DNA of 64,000 nt from Spirosoma linguale DSM 74 (GCA_000024525.1 CP001769.1:1178001-1242000); one strand, 5' to 3'. Shown: positions 45,496 to 54,681, numbered from the stretch's first letter. Numbers and translations are program-made. The notes: generated by a model from the sequence alone, not told the origin.

Positions 45496-47102
45496 TTGGA
45501 GATCTTTCCATCTACATTACGCCAGATATTGAGCGGGTTATCGTTTTGTAAAGCGGGTGGTAACAACTCATCCGGGAAGCTCTGATACGTGACAGGCCGC
45601 ACGAACCGTAGTATAGCCGCTGTTCCTACCGACGTCGACCGGCTATCGCTGGTGGCTGGGAAAGGACCGCCGTGGGTCATCGCTTCCGAAACTTCAACAC
45701 CCGTTGGGTAGCCGCCAAACAAGACCCGTCCAGCTTTCGCCTGAAGTAAAGAAACCCAATCGACAGACGAGAATGTCAGCTCGGCCGGTGTAGCGTAAAT
45801 GGTTGCCGTAAGTTGACCTTCCAAAGTGGTTAGGCATTCTTCCAGCTCGGCTTCGGTCTCACACACAACAACCAATGATGTTGGTCCGAAAACCTCTTCG
45901 CCCAGCGCCGGGCTGCTCAGGAAAATAGGGGCTGTGGTACTCAGTATCGTTGGTCGTCCCTGTGTCTGGCTGCTTTCAGCGTCCGTGTCGGCTTCGGCCA
46001 GCACATGAACGCCGGGAATAATCCGGTTCTGCTGAACGCCCTTTTGATACGCCTGACAGATGCCTGCGTTCAACATCGTTGCCGGTGCCGACGCCCGAAT
46101 TTTCTCGGCTACTGTTTCCAGAAATACCTGTGTTTTGGGGGAGTCGAGTAAGAATACTAAGCCTGGATTGGTGCAGAACTGGCCTACGCCCAGGGTGATC
46201 GAACCCGCCAGCCCGGCGGCAACCGTAGTGGCAGAATTAGGTCCTGTCTCCTGACTGATGGCACCCGGTAACACAACAAAGGGATTCACGGCGCTCATTT
46301 CAGCATAGACCGGAATCGGCTCTGGGCGACTCTGGGCTACGCGCAACAGCGCCAGGCCACCGGCTCGCGATCCGGTAAAGCCAACTGCTTTCACAGCCGG
46401 ATGGGCGACGAGTTGTTGAGCAACCTCAATATCGGCATGTAAGAGCGAAAAAACGCCATCGGGCATACCGGTTTTCTGAGCAGCCGATACAATCGCCTGA
46501 CCCACCAGCGACGAGGTACCCGGATGCGAGGGATGCGCTTTCACAACAACCGGGCAACCAGCAGCCAGTGCCGACGCCGTGTCGCCACCGGCTACCGAGA
46601 AGGCAAGCGGGAAATTGCTGGCTCCAAAAACGACAACCGGTCCCAGGGGCACCAGCATACGGCGCAAGTCGGGGCGGGGTAGGGGTTGGCGGTCAGGCAT
46701 AGCCGGATTGATGCGGGCATCCACCCATGAACCTTCACGAAGGACATTCGCGAACATCCGTAACTGACCCGTGGTACGGCCCCGCTCACCCGAAATACGA
46801 CCGGTCGGCAGTCCGCTTTCCAGCACAGCCCGTTCAATGAGTTCGTCGCCAATGGCTTCTATTTCGGCGGCAATGGCGTCGAGGAAGTCGGCCCGTTGTG
46901 CCCCACTGAGTTTGGCATATACCGGAAAGGCTTCGGCAGCTTTTTCGATGGCCTGATTGGCCTGCTCTTGAGATACGTTTGCAAAGTCATCGGCAAGATT
47001 CTCGCTAAGGGAAGGCGCGAAGGCTTTGAAAAAAATGCCGTCGCCGGTTACCGGCTCATTGCCAATAAAGCTGAGGGTGACAGATTGTTGCGTGGTTGAC
47101 AT
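45492..47102 (-). CDS. aldehyde dehydrogenase, 2-oxoglutarate-semialdehyde (KGSADH) type
   Basis: The 536-residue protein matches the NADP-type aldehyde dehydrogenases that act on alpha-ketoglutaric semialdehyde: VFGASNFPLAFSVAGGDT, VVVKAHPSHPGTS, the NAD-binding VGFTGSRAGG and catalytic Cys 310 in GVGQFCTNPGL. It oxidises the last intermediate of oxidative pentose or uronate routes to 2-oxoglutarate. This fits the sugar-acid theme of the window. The preceding steps are not present nearby. Confidence 0.9.
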   Translation of the reverse strand: MSTTQQSVTLSFIGNEPVTGDGIFFKAFAPSLSENLADDFANVSQEQANQAIEKAAEAFPVYAKLSGAQRADFLDAIAAEIEAIGDELIERAVLESGLPTGRISGERGRTTGQLRMFANVLREGSWVDARINPAMPDRQPLPRPDLRRMLVPLGPVVVFGASNFPLAFSVAGGDTASALAAGCPVVVKAHPSHPGTSSLVGQAIVSAAQKTGMPDGVFSLLHADIEVAQQLVAHPAVKAVGFTGSRAGGLALLRVAQSRPEPIPVYAEMSAVNPFVVLPGAISQETGPNSATTVAAGLAGSITLGVGQFCTNPGLVFLLDSPKTQVFLETVAEKIRASAPATMLNAGICQAYQKGVQQNRIIPGVHVLAEADTDAESSQTQGRPTILSTTAPIFLSSPALGEEVFGPTSLVVVCETEAELEECLTTLEGQLTATIYATPAELTFSSVDWVSLLQAKAGRVLFGGYPTGVEVSEAMTHGGPFPATSDSRSTSVGTAAILRFVRPVTYQSFPDELLPPALQNDNPLNIWRNVDGKISK

Positions 47103-47227
47103 ACGTTTGAATGAATCGAAACCTGACGTAAGTATAGGTTATTGAGGAACAACAGAGGTGGCAAAAAAGTGGCCTGCGTACGCGTATTCGTGCGTACGCA
47201 GGCCATAAAATTGATACTACGGACTTC

Positions 47228-48154
47228 TTAAGCCATTGGACCAACACGTTCCAGTACAGCTTTGGCCTGCCGGATACCGGCGTATTCATCCAGCTTATCG
47301 CCTTCGTATTCGATACCGATGATGCCTTTGAACTTGCTGTCTTTCACGATCTTGAGAATCCGGTTGTAGTCGGTTTCAACACAGTTGCCGCTGGCGTCGA
47401 AGTCGTAGAATTTAGCCGAAGCCCCTTTGGCAAACGGCATCAGTTCGGCGGTGCCTTTGTAGCGGTCGTATTCTTCGGCGCAGGTGTGGTTGTCGCCCCG
47501 CTTGATGCAGAAATTACCAAAGTCGGGCAGCGTACCGACGTTTTTCATGCCCACCTGCTTCATCACACCCGACAGCCACTGGCCGTTGGACGAATAGCCG
47601 CCGTGGTTTTCCACGATCACGTTGATGTTCATCGTTTTGGCAAATTCGCCCAGTTTGCTCAGGCCATCAACGGCGGCTTTGGCTACTTCTTCGGCGGTAC
47701 CCTGTCCGGCAGCATTGACCCGGATGGTCTTACAACCCAGGTATTTGGCGCATTCGACCCATTTGTGGTGATTCTCGACCGCTTTCGTCCGCTCGGCCGT
47801 GTCCGAAGCACCCAGATTTCCCTCGCCGTCGATCATGATGAGATTGTTGGTGATGCCATTGTCCTTGCAGCGGGCCAACAAGTCGTTCAGGTAAGTTTTG
47901 TCCTGCGCTTTGTCTTTGAAGAACTGGTTTACATACTCAACAATACTGATATCAAATTCTTTGCGGGCAATGCCGGGGAAATCCAGGTTGGTGATTTTCT
48001 TGCCAAACAGTGCTTTATGCAGCGACCACTCGGCCAGTGAAATATCGAAGAACATCTTCTTCGCAGGAGCTTCGGCGAAAGCAGTCGGCACTATGGCCAT
48101 AGCCGCTAAAGAGCCAGCAGCTTGTTTCAAAAACGAACGACGGTCGGAGGTCAT
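47228..48154 (-). CDS. Tat-exported sugar phosphate isomerase/epimerase-family TIM barrel
   Basis: The 308-residue protein starts with a twin-arginine leader (DRRSFLKQAAGSLAAMAIV). The barrel contains FDISLAEWSLHKALFGKK, TNNLIMIDGEGNLG, the metal-ligand segment VIVENHGGYSSNG, LPDFGNFCI and GIIGIEYEGDKLDE. Family members bind a divalent metal and act on sugars. Export means the substrate is unphosphorylated and periplasmic, so the family name is misleading here. It stands between KGSADH and a dehydratase in a separate orientation. Confidence 0.85.
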   Translation of the reverse strand: MTSDRRSFLKQAAGSLAAMAIVPTAFAEAPAKKMFFDISLAEWSLHKALFGKKITNLDFPGIARKEFDISIVEYVNQFFKDKAQDKTYLNDLLARCKDNGITNNLIMIDGEGNLGASDTAERTKAVENHHKWVECAKYLGCKTIRVNAAGQGTAEEVAKAAVDGLSKLGEFAKTMNINVIVENHGGYSSNGQWLSGVMKQVGMKNVGTLPDFGNFCIKRGDNHTCAEEYDRYKGTAELMPFAKGASAKFYDFDASGNCVETDYNRILKIVKDSKFKGIIGIEYEGDKLDEYAGIRQAKAVLERVGPMA

Positions 48155-48392
48155 AACGAAACGGGTTTACGAAACATAGGTTTTGAGTAAGCAGTCGGTT
48201 GCTTACTGGACAAAGAAATAAAACAACGGTAAATTACTCATTTGATTGGCTGATAAGGCAAGGGTTTAGCCTATACGGAATTGTTTTCTTCCGTACTTTG
48301 TGCTAGACAGCTTAAAGGTTTAGATAGCCTTTGTCTGTTTGTTTATCGTATCGTTGTACAAATGCAAACAGCCAGAGGCTGTTTGAGCCTTC

Positions 48393-49340
48393 ATGATCAC
48401 ACTCGAAACCATTCAGGAAGCGCACGACCGCATCCGACCATTTATTCACCGTACCGCCGTACTGACAAACCAAACCATCAACGAACGGGCGGGAGCTGAG
48501 TTGTTTTTTAAGTGCGAGAACTTTCAGAAGATTGGCGCTTTCAAAGCTCGGGGTGGCCTGAACGCGGTGTTGCAGGTCGCTCAGAATAAAGAAGGGTCAG
48601 CGATCACCACGCACTCCTCGGGCAACCATGCACAGGCCGTCGCCTTTGCCGCCCGGCAGGTGGGTATGCCTGCTTATATTGTCATGCCGCGCACGGCCCC
48701 CCAAGTGAAAAAAGAGGCTGTGCTGGGTTATAGTGCCGAGGTGATCGAGTGCGAACCCACGCTGGAGGCCCGCGAGGCTGGCGTTCGGGAGGTAATGGCA
48801 CGAACCGGTGCGGTGCTCGTTCACCCCTTCGATGATGATCGGGTTATTGCCGGACAGGCTACTGCTGCCAAAGAGCTTATTGAAGATTTCGGAGGTGATC
48901 AGCCTTTCGATGTCATTCTGGCACCTGTAGGTGGGGGAGGTCTGTTGAGTGGCACCGCCCTATCAACGCATTATCTGTCGCCGTCGACCCGTGTGATTGC
49001 CGGAGAACCAGAGGGAGCCGCCGACGCGATCCTGTCTTTTAAGAGCGGACAGGTCGAGAAAGCGCCTTACATCAATACCATTGCCGACGGTCTAATGACC
49101 AGTCTTAGTGAGCGAACGTTAGCCATTATCCGGGCGCACGTCACGGATATTCTGACGGTGTCGGACCCTGAAATTATCGCGGCCATGCGACTCGTTTGGG
49201 AGCGGATGAAAATCATTATCGAGCCTTCCTGCGCGGTTCCGCTGGCCGCTGTGCTGAAACACAAAGATCAGTTTGCCGGCCAAAAGATTGGTATTATTCT
49301 AACTGGTGGGAACGTCGATTTAGGAAAACTACCGTTTTGA
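48393..49340 (+). CDS. PLP-dependent threonine/serine dehydratase or serine racemase
   Basis: The 315-residue protein has the PLP lysine in GAFKARGG (K51), the phosphate-binding glycine loop APVGGGGLLSG, SSGNHAQAVAFAA and the closing IILTGGNVDL. It belongs to the fold type II serine/threonine dehydratase family; deaminating and racemising activities cannot be told apart. There is no regulatory ACT domain. A short hairpin (GCAAACAGCC...GGCTGTTTG) precedes the start. Confidence 0.9.
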   Translation: MITLETIQEAHDRIRPFIHRTAVLTNQTINERAGAELFFKCENFQKIGAFKARGGLNAVLQVAQNKEGSAITTHSSGNHAQAVAFAARQVGMPAYIVMPRTAPQVKKEAVLGYSAEVIECEPTLEAREAGVREVMARTGAVLVHPFDDDRVIAGQATAAKELIEDFGGDQPFDVILAPVGGGGLLSGTALSTHYLSPSTRVIAGEPEGAADAILSFKSGQVEKAPYINTIADGLMTSLSERTLAIIRAHVTDILTVSDPEIIAAMRLVWERMKIIIEPSCAVPLAAVLKHKDQFAGQKIGIILTGGNVDLGKLPF

Positions 49341-49372
49341 CTGTTGTACTCGACTAGTTAAAAGAGTGATCG

Positions 49373-49834
49373 TTAACCTAATTCATTTGCTTCTTTCAGC
49401 ACTAGATGTTCTAGTTCTACTGACAAGCGGAAGTTCGTTTCTTTAATTTTCTCTAGAAACGGTTTAACTGATGGGATAAGGCCTATTCGCTTAGCTTTAA
49501 TTATGACACCTACGGTTCCGGTAAATGTGATATGAAGTCGCTGGGCTATTTTTCTGGCTTTGTAATCATCAAGTATGATAAGACTACCCGGTGTTTCAAG
49601 AGCCAAGGCAATTGCGCTAGATTCGCCCTTGTCTAATTCTAATTCAAGAATTTCCTGTCTGGAGGTATTTTTTACGGGTACGATTTCAACCCATTCTGGA
49701 AGTGTTTCTCCAAATTCAGTGGCAATATCAACGGTTGTTACCACTTGATTGTAAACTTTGTGCAATAGGTCTAGCTCGCCGATGTTTGTTAAGAGAATAA
49801 AGCAACTGGTATCGGATATAATTATCTTAGGCAT
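49373..49834 (-). CDS. DUF3368 PIN-like toxin-type protein
   Basis: Starting at ATG 49834 (MPKIIISDTSCFILLTNIG) the protein is 153 residues; ATG 49846 would add four. The opening DTSC, the acidic DKGESSAIALA and LIILDDYKARKIA segments are the PIN-nuclease acidic positions of the DUF3368 family. Such proteins usually pair with UPF0175 proteins as toxin and antitoxin. The start overlaps the upstream UPF0175 stop by eight bases, as expected for such a pair. Confidence 0.82.
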   Translation of the reverse strand: MPKIIISDTSCFILLTNIGELDLLHKVYNQVVTTVDIATEFGETLPEWVEIVPVKNTSRQEILELELDKGESSAIALALETPGSLIILDDYKARKIAQRLHITFTGTVGVIIKAKRIGLIPSVKPFLEKIKETNFRLSVELEHLVLKEANELG

Positions 49835-50054
49835 TGGCAATGTCACTTTCTAAGTCTGATGCCGGGTAATTAAAGAGTGACACGTTATAGGTCCCTAACA
49901 GTTCAGCAAATGTGCGTTTGGTTAAACCGGCTACTTCGGCTGCCTGGCCAAGTGAAAGTTTTCCTTGTTCATAAAGGCGAGATGCTACTAACATAGCCAG
50001 GTCTTTATTGTCTATGTCCAGACTATCGGGCACAGTAAGTGTTATCGTTTTCAT
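49827..50054 (-). CDS. UPF0175 family protein, likely antitoxin
   Basis: The 75-residue protein opens with a beta strand (KTITLTVPDSLDID), then a short helical DNA-binding region (YEQGKLSLGQAAEVAGLTKRTFAELL), as in UPF0175 antitoxins. It precedes and overlaps the DUF3368 gene. Together they form a compact module, probably self-regulated by the DNA-binding protein. The region shows no base composition that clearly marks transfer. Confidence 0.8.
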   Translation of the reverse strand: MKTITLTVPDSLDIDNKDLAMLVASRLYEQGKLSLGQAAEVAGLTKRTFAELLGTYNVSLFNYPASDLESDIANA

Positions 50055-50096
50055 AAATCAAATATATCATTTCTTTAGGAAAACTGCCGTTTTGAT

Positions 50097-50504
50097 ATGG
50101 TTCATATACAACCCATTACTGCCGAGGAAACATACCCGCTCCGCCATTCGGTTCTGTGGCCCGATAAGCCCTTCGACTATGTGAAAGTCGAAAACGATGC
50201 CGAAGGTTACCATTTTGGCGCGTTTCGGGAAGGCGAGCTGGTTGCCGTGATTTCGCTGTTTGTCAACGGGACGGAAAGCCGTTTTCGGAAGTTTGCCGCC
50301 CGGCCCGATTGCCAGCGGCAGGGTATCGGCACACGGCTGCTCAATCATGTCATGGATGAAGCCAGGCGATTAGGAGCCCAGACAATCTGGTGCGATGCCC
50401 GGCTGGAGTCTGCTGATTTTTACCGTCGGTTCGGTATGGAAGCCGTTAGCGAGATATTCTACAAAGGGCCAATTCCCTATGCCAAATTTTCACGTACCTT
50501 GTAA
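50097..50504 (+). CDS. GNAT family N-acetyltransferase
   Basis: The 135-residue protein has the acetyl-CoA loop FAARPDCQRQGIGTRLLNHV (Q/RxxGxG/A) and the C-terminal ESADFYRRFGMEAVSE. There is no hint of the acceptor substrate. It diverges from the toxin-antitoxin pair across 42 bases. Confidence 0.88.
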   Translation: MVHIQPITAEETYPLRHSVLWPDKPFDYVKVENDAEGYHFGAFREGELVAVISLFVNGTESRFRKFAARPDCQRQGIGTRLLNHVMDEARRLGAQTIWCDARLESADFYRRFGMEAVSEIFYKGPIPYAKFSRTL

Positions 50505-50560
50505 ACCGTTCGGGCGGCTTGCCTGGGTTCACTAGTCCTAACGCTTAATACTAAACCTTT

Positions 50561-50923
50561 ATGAAATACGCATTTAACATGATTCTGGCCGTTTGTTTAT
50601 TGGCTATTTCCATATCCGCAAATGCGCAGACAGCCCCGGCCGATACTGCTAACCTAAAGGCTTATGCTGGTTCGTACACGTTTGCCAGTGGTAGCCCGAT
50701 CCAGAAGTTTACCGTTACTTCTGAAAAAGGCGAGCTGTATGGTGAAGCGGATACCTACGGGAAAAACAAACTGGTGAAACAGGCAAAAGCCGATACCTAT
50801 CAGTCCACCAGCTCGTACGGTTCCATCATCACGTTTGTCCGGGATGCTGCTACCAAAGCCGTGACAAGTCTGACAATGGCGGTTCAGGGTACCGAGTTGA
50901 CGGCTAAAAAGGACAATCCATAA
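50561..50923 (+). CDS. small secreted protein, DUF3471-like
   Basis: The 120-residue protein has a signal peptide ending SANAQ and a mature ~97 residues of beta-rich sequence (LKAYAGSYTFASGSPIQKF, GELYGEADTYGKNKLV). This resembles the DUF3471 domain found at the ends of some secreted Bacteroidota enzymes. The weak match and small size leave function unknown. It precedes the PQQ-type dehydrogenase by 56 bases. Confidence 0.65.
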   Translation: MKYAFNMILAVCLLAISISANAQTAPADTANLKAYAGSYTFASGSPIQKFTVTSEKGELYGEADTYGKNKLVKQAKADTYQSTSSYGSIITFVRDAATKAVTSLTMAVQGTELTAKKDNP

Positions 50924-50979
50924 CCAAACGATTGCTCAGGGAGTTGAGTAAAGGACAATCCAATCGACTCAACTCAACG

Positions 50980-52296
50980 ATGAAAAGAACGAAAATACTA
51001 CTGTCAGCCGCTGCGCTGTCGGTTTCCATGCTGGCGTGTAACCAGAAAAAAGAAACCAATCAAACCGGGGAAACGGTAGCTACCGCCGACACCACACTTA
51101 CGCTGCCAGCTCCTTACGCCACCGAATCGAGCCAGAAGTTCAGTAATGTTGTTGGCTGGCCGGAAGGCAAGACGCCCCAGGCTCCGGCCGGGTTTACCGT
51201 TACCGAATATGCCCGCGATTTAGCCAGTCCCCGCTGGATTTACGTCGGAACAAATGGTGATGTTTTCGTGGCCGAAGCCAATACGGAACGCAAGGGTATT
51301 AAAACAAAAGTAGTTAATGCCGTAACGGGGAAGAGCAATTCGGAGCGTACGGAGGCCAGTGCCAACCGGATCACCCTCCTGCGTGATACCAATAAGGATG
51401 GCAAGCCGGATGTAAAAGAACCGTTTCTAACGGGCCTGAACCAGCCGTTTGGTATGCTGGTGCTGGACAATCATTTTTATGCAGCCAACACCGATGGGCT
51501 GATGATGTACGACTATACCCCCGGTCAGACAAAGATAACCACCCCTGGTAAGAAGATACTGAACTTACCCGCCGGTGGTTACAACAACCACTGGACCCGT
51601 AATTTACTGGCAGACCCAGACGGGAAGAAGATCTTCGTTTCGGTTGGTTCTGGTAGTAATGTTGCCGAGCATGGCATCGAAAACGAAAAACGCCGGGCGA
51701 ATATTCTCGAAATCAACCCCGATGGTAGTGGCGAACGCGTTTATGCCAGCGGCCTGCGGAATCCGGTGGGTATGGGCTGGCAACCTGCCACCAAAACGCT
51801 GTATGCCGCCGTTAATGAACGTGATGAACTGGGCGACGAACTCGTTCCCGATTACCTGACCAGCGTAAAAGAAGGTGCGTTTTATGGCTGGCCGTATGCC
51901 TACTTTGGTCAGAATGAAGATCCCCGCCGGAAAGGTGAGCGTCCAGACCTGGTGAAAAAAGCAGTTGTACCAGATGTTCCGCTGGGCGCACACACCGCTT
52001 CACTTGGATTGGCTTTTTATGATAAGACCGCTTTCCCGGAGAAGTACCGAAACGGGGCCTTTGTTGGTCAGCATGGTTCCTGGAACCGGTCTTCCTTTTC
52101 GGGGTATAAAGTTGTATTTGTACCGTTTCAGGATGGTAAGCCGGGCAAACCAGAGGATTTTCTAACCGGTTTTTTGACCGGTAAGGATAAAGATGCCTAT
52201 GGCCGACCGGTTGGTGTAGCCGTACTGCCCGATGGCTCCATGCTGGTGGCTGATGATGCCGGTGGCCGAATTTGGCGGGTGGCAGCAACTAAATAA
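50980..52296 (+). CDS. PQQ-dependent sugar dehydrogenase-like (sorbosone dehydrogenase) lipoprotein
   Basis: Started at ATG 50980 the protein is 438 residues with a lipoprotein signal (SMLACN). The mature part forms a six-bladed propeller with DLASPRWIYVGTNGDVFVAEA, RITLLRDTNKDGKPD, NLPAGGYNNHWTRNL, the YASGLRNPVGMGW segment and AFVGQHGSWNRSSFSGYKV. These are typical of the L-sorbosone/glucose dehydrogenase group using PQQ. It likely oxidises a sugar in the periplasm. PQQ synthesis genes are not in this window. A TTG start at 50932 is unlikely. Confidence 0.88.
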   Translation: MKRTKILLSAAALSVSMLACNQKKETNQTGETVATADTTLTLPAPYATESSQKFSNVVGWPEGKTPQAPAGFTVTEYARDLASPRWIYVGTNGDVFVAEANTERKGIKTKVVNAVTGKSNSERTEASANRITLLRDTNKDGKPDVKEPFLTGLNQPFGMLVLDNHFYAANTDGLMMYDYTPGQTKITTPGKKILNLPAGGYNNHWTRNLLADPDGKKIFVSVGSGSNVAEHGIENEKRRANILEINPDGSGERVYASGLRNPVGMGWQPATKTLYAAVNERDELGDELVPDYLTSVKEGAFYGWPYAYFGQNEDPRRKGERPDLVKKAVVPDVPLGAHTASLGLAFYDKTAFPEKYRNGAFVGQHGSWNRSSFSGYKVVFVPFQDGKPGKPEDFLTGFLTGKDKDAYGRPVGVAVLPDGSMLVADDAGGRIWRVAATK

Positions 52297-52302
52297 GTTG
52301 AA

Positions 52303-52358
52303 GAGTTATCAACAGAAAAGGGCAGATTCATGAATCTGCCCTTTTCTGTTGATAACTC
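52303..52358. terminator. perfect 56-bp palindrome, bidirectional terminator
   Basis: GAGTTATCAACAGAAAAGGG and the rest of the left half (52303-52330) pair exactly with the right half (52331-52358) with no mismatch and no spacer. It lies seven bases after the sugar dehydrogenase stop and seven bases before the end of the convergent membrane protein gene. Confidence 0.95.
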
Positions 52359-52364
52359 GGAATA

Positions 52365-54050
52365 TTAGAACTGATAAAGAAGTCTTGCCCGTAGGCCCAT
52401 TAGAGAAGATGACTGCCAGTTTTGGCCAGGCTGAAAAGGTTGCGGATCTGAATCAATCGGTATGGTTAATACAGGGCTGCCCTGTAACACCCAATGCCTG
52501 CTTTGCCATTCAATACCAGCGCTTAAGGCCACATTATTTAGTAAGGGTACCGTTCGTTTATCGCTGACACTGAGCTGCTCAAAGCCACGTTGGGGAATGG
52601 GTACTGGGCAAAGATAGGTCGCGTTCTCAGTACTTGATATAGTAAAATAAGTGCCCACTGTTGGTACGAATGACAGCGTCTTGCTGAGTGCCACCCGGTA
52701 GCCTATAGAAACGGGTATCAATAGGCGGCTTGTGCGGGTATCTATATTTAAAATATCTCGCCGGGGATCAATCCCATGAGCAAATTCCTTCCGGAAATTA
52801 CGGCGCATACGAATGTCAAAATCAAAGTCACTGATAAATTTATCTCCCGAGTAGGTTGCCCGGCTCAGTCCGGCACTCACTACCCAGTGCTTACCCAGAA
52901 GAGCTTCGGTAAATACCCCGGCACTCGTTAATTTGGAGGCAACCTCACCACCAATACCAGCCCTAAACTGTAATCCTGGTCGGTTTACACGCTGGCTTTC
53001 CGGTGCCTGAGCTGGTTCTGCGCCACCCACAACCGTTGTGCGCGCCGGGCGCATACGCTTTGCCCGAAGAGTCAGCATTCCGCTCCAGTTGGTCTTTCCT
53101 AAGGATAGCGGTAAACTGCTGATGCTTTCAATGGTAGCGGAAGTCAAAGCCTTGTCTGACTCTGCTAGAATTGATTTGCCTGATGCAGGGGCGTAATCCG
53201 TTTGGGTTGGTGTTGATCCCTTCGCCCAACCTTTGGTCTTGTTGCGTTTTATTGAGGTCGAACCGACTGAAAAGTCAGTGGCTAAACCTGTTTCGCGATT
53301 GTTAGTATACTCGCTAGCTAGGTTCTGGCCACGAAGGGAGCGATTGAGTGTTTTAGCCTCTTTTGGCGCTGTACTGTTGAAATTTTCACTTGTTATAGAA
53401 GGAGTAGAGAGTTCACCATACGCGTCTGTGTTCGGGTTATTGGTTAAATTATCCGATTGATTGGGTTGATCCACTGACTTTTGACCTCGGTTAGTTGTTG
53501 CATACCGTTGGTCTCGCTGTTCGAATGATGTCTCCGGACGACCAGCGTACCGATCTTCGTCTGGGGGTACTACCTGCGATTTTGACGGCACAGCAATATA
53601 GCGAGTGATATAAACCGTATCGCGTGGCTGTTGATGAGCTATGTTGTTACCCGGCGTCGAATTTGTGTTGAAATCAGGCTCGTTTTCTACCGGCTTCGTT
53701 TTCGTTGGCTCAGTCGTTTCCGGAGGGGTAGGTTTGGGCTGACGGTTTATGGACTGGTGAGTGGCTGGCTTTTTTAATTGGCTTATTGTGTCCCGTAACT
53801 GGTTAATCTCGCGTTGTTGCCAGTACCCAAATGTTACCATCACTACCGCACTCACTGCAGCAGCAGCCATCAACCAGGGTTTGGCCGTCCACATAGTACT
53901 ACCAAAGGGCTGCCCTGGGGTTGAGGCAGCCGGTTGAGGCATTCCGGTTTGCAGAGAAGCCTGCATCCGGGTCCAGTCTTTTTCGGAAAATTCCGGCCGA
54001 ATACTTTCCAGTTTTCGCCGGATAATATCGGAAAATCGGTCAGTTTTCAT
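52365..54050 (-). CDS. putative anti-sigma/outer-membrane barrel fusion protein
   Basis: Starting at ATG 54050 (MKTDRFSDIIRRKLESIRP) the protein is 561 residues. An ~50-residue cytoplasmic part precedes one membrane helix (WLMAAAAVSAVVMVTFGYW). Next comes a ~200-residue low-complexity Pro/Thr/Asn-rich periplasmic region, then a C-terminal segment of ~210 residues of beta-strand-like sequence ending ARLLYQF with terminal Phe, as in outer-membrane barrels. The start overlaps the end of the upstream ECF sigma gene by 11 bases. I infer an anti-sigma role. The mixture of inner membrane anchor and barrel is odd. Confidence 0.7.
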   Translation of the reverse strand: MKTDRFSDIIRRKLESIRPEFSEKDWTRMQASLQTGMPQPAASTPGQPFGSTMWTAKPWLMAAAAVSAVVMVTFGYWQQREINQLRDTISQLKKPATHQSINRQPKPTPPETTEPTKTKPVENEPDFNTNSTPGNNIAHQQPRDTVYITRYIAVPSKSQVVPPDEDRYAGRPETSFEQRDQRYATTNRGQKSVDQPNQSDNLTNNPNTDAYGELSTPSITSENFNSTAPKEAKTLNRSLRGQNLASEYTNNRETGLATDFSVGSTSIKRNKTKGWAKGSTPTQTDYAPASGKSILAESDKALTSATIESISSLPLSLGKTNWSGMLTLRAKRMRPARTTVVGGAEPAQAPESQRVNRPGLQFRAGIGGEVASKLTSAGVFTEALLGKHWVVSAGLSRATYSGDKFISDFDFDIRMRRNFRKEFAHGIDPRRDILNIDTRTSRLLIPVSIGYRVALSKTLSFVPTVGTYFTISSTENATYLCPVPIPQRGFEQLSVSDKRTVPLLNNVALSAGIEWQSRHWVLQGSPVLTIPIDSDPQPFQPGQNWQSSSLMGLRARLLYQF

Positions 54051-54681
54051 GATACGGAATTGAGGCTGTTGAGCCTGATTTAAAATATTGTGCCTCTTTG
54101 AGCAAGACTTGCAGTTTCTGCCGGGCACGGGCAAAATTGGATCGCACCGTGGCTTCATTGTGGCTAAGTATGCCCGCTATCTCGTGGAGGCTATAGCCGT
54201 CCACAACGTGCATCATGAATACGGTGCGATACGTTGGGGTTAACTGCTGAACCAAGGCCAAAATATCTTCGGCGGCCATCTGATCGACTACGTCCACATC
54301 AAAGGCCACTTGCTCGCCCGTTTCCAGGGAAGCATGTTGCTCAAATCGATGATTCTTCCGGTAATGACTAATGGCTGTATTGACTAAAATTGTTCGCAGC
54401 CACGCTTTAAAAGGTAATGTTTCGTCATAACTGTCTAAATGTTGAAATGCTTTTAAAAACCCTTCGTTCAGCACATCTTCCGCTTCTTCAACACTTGAAC
54501 TGTAGCGCAGACAAATGCTTTTGGCATACCCAAAAAATTGTTTGAATAGCGTTCGCTGCGCGCGCGGGTCGTTGGCGCGGCAGGCCCGGATGACGCTCAG
54601 AAGGTCATTGTCGGCGAACGGAGACGATTTGCGAAAAAACAAAGTTCGGTCGGATTTATGTAAACATTCCAGACTACACAA
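54040..54681 (-). CDS. ECF RNA polymerase sigma-70 factor
   Basis: The 213-residue protein has sigma region 2 (RYSSSVEEAEDVLNEGFLKAFQHL, FKAWLRTILVNTAISHYRK) and region 4 (LTPTYRTVFMMHVVDGYSLHEIAG, then ILSHNEATVRSNFARARQKL helix-turn-helix). The start is taken as ATG 54681. It overlaps the downstream membrane protein, suggesting that the latter is its partner. It probably directs genes for envelope functions. Confidence 0.9.
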   Translation of the reverse strand: MCSLECLHKSDRTLFFRKSSPFADNDLLSVIRACRANDPRAQRTLFKQFFGYAKSICLRYSSSVEEAEDVLNEGFLKAFQHLDSYDETLPFKAWLRTILVNTAISHYRKNHRFEQHASLETGEQVAFDVDVVDQMAAEDILALVQQLTPTYRTVFMMHVVDGYSLHEIAGILSHNEATVRSNFARARQKLQVLLKEAQYFKSGSTASIPYHEN

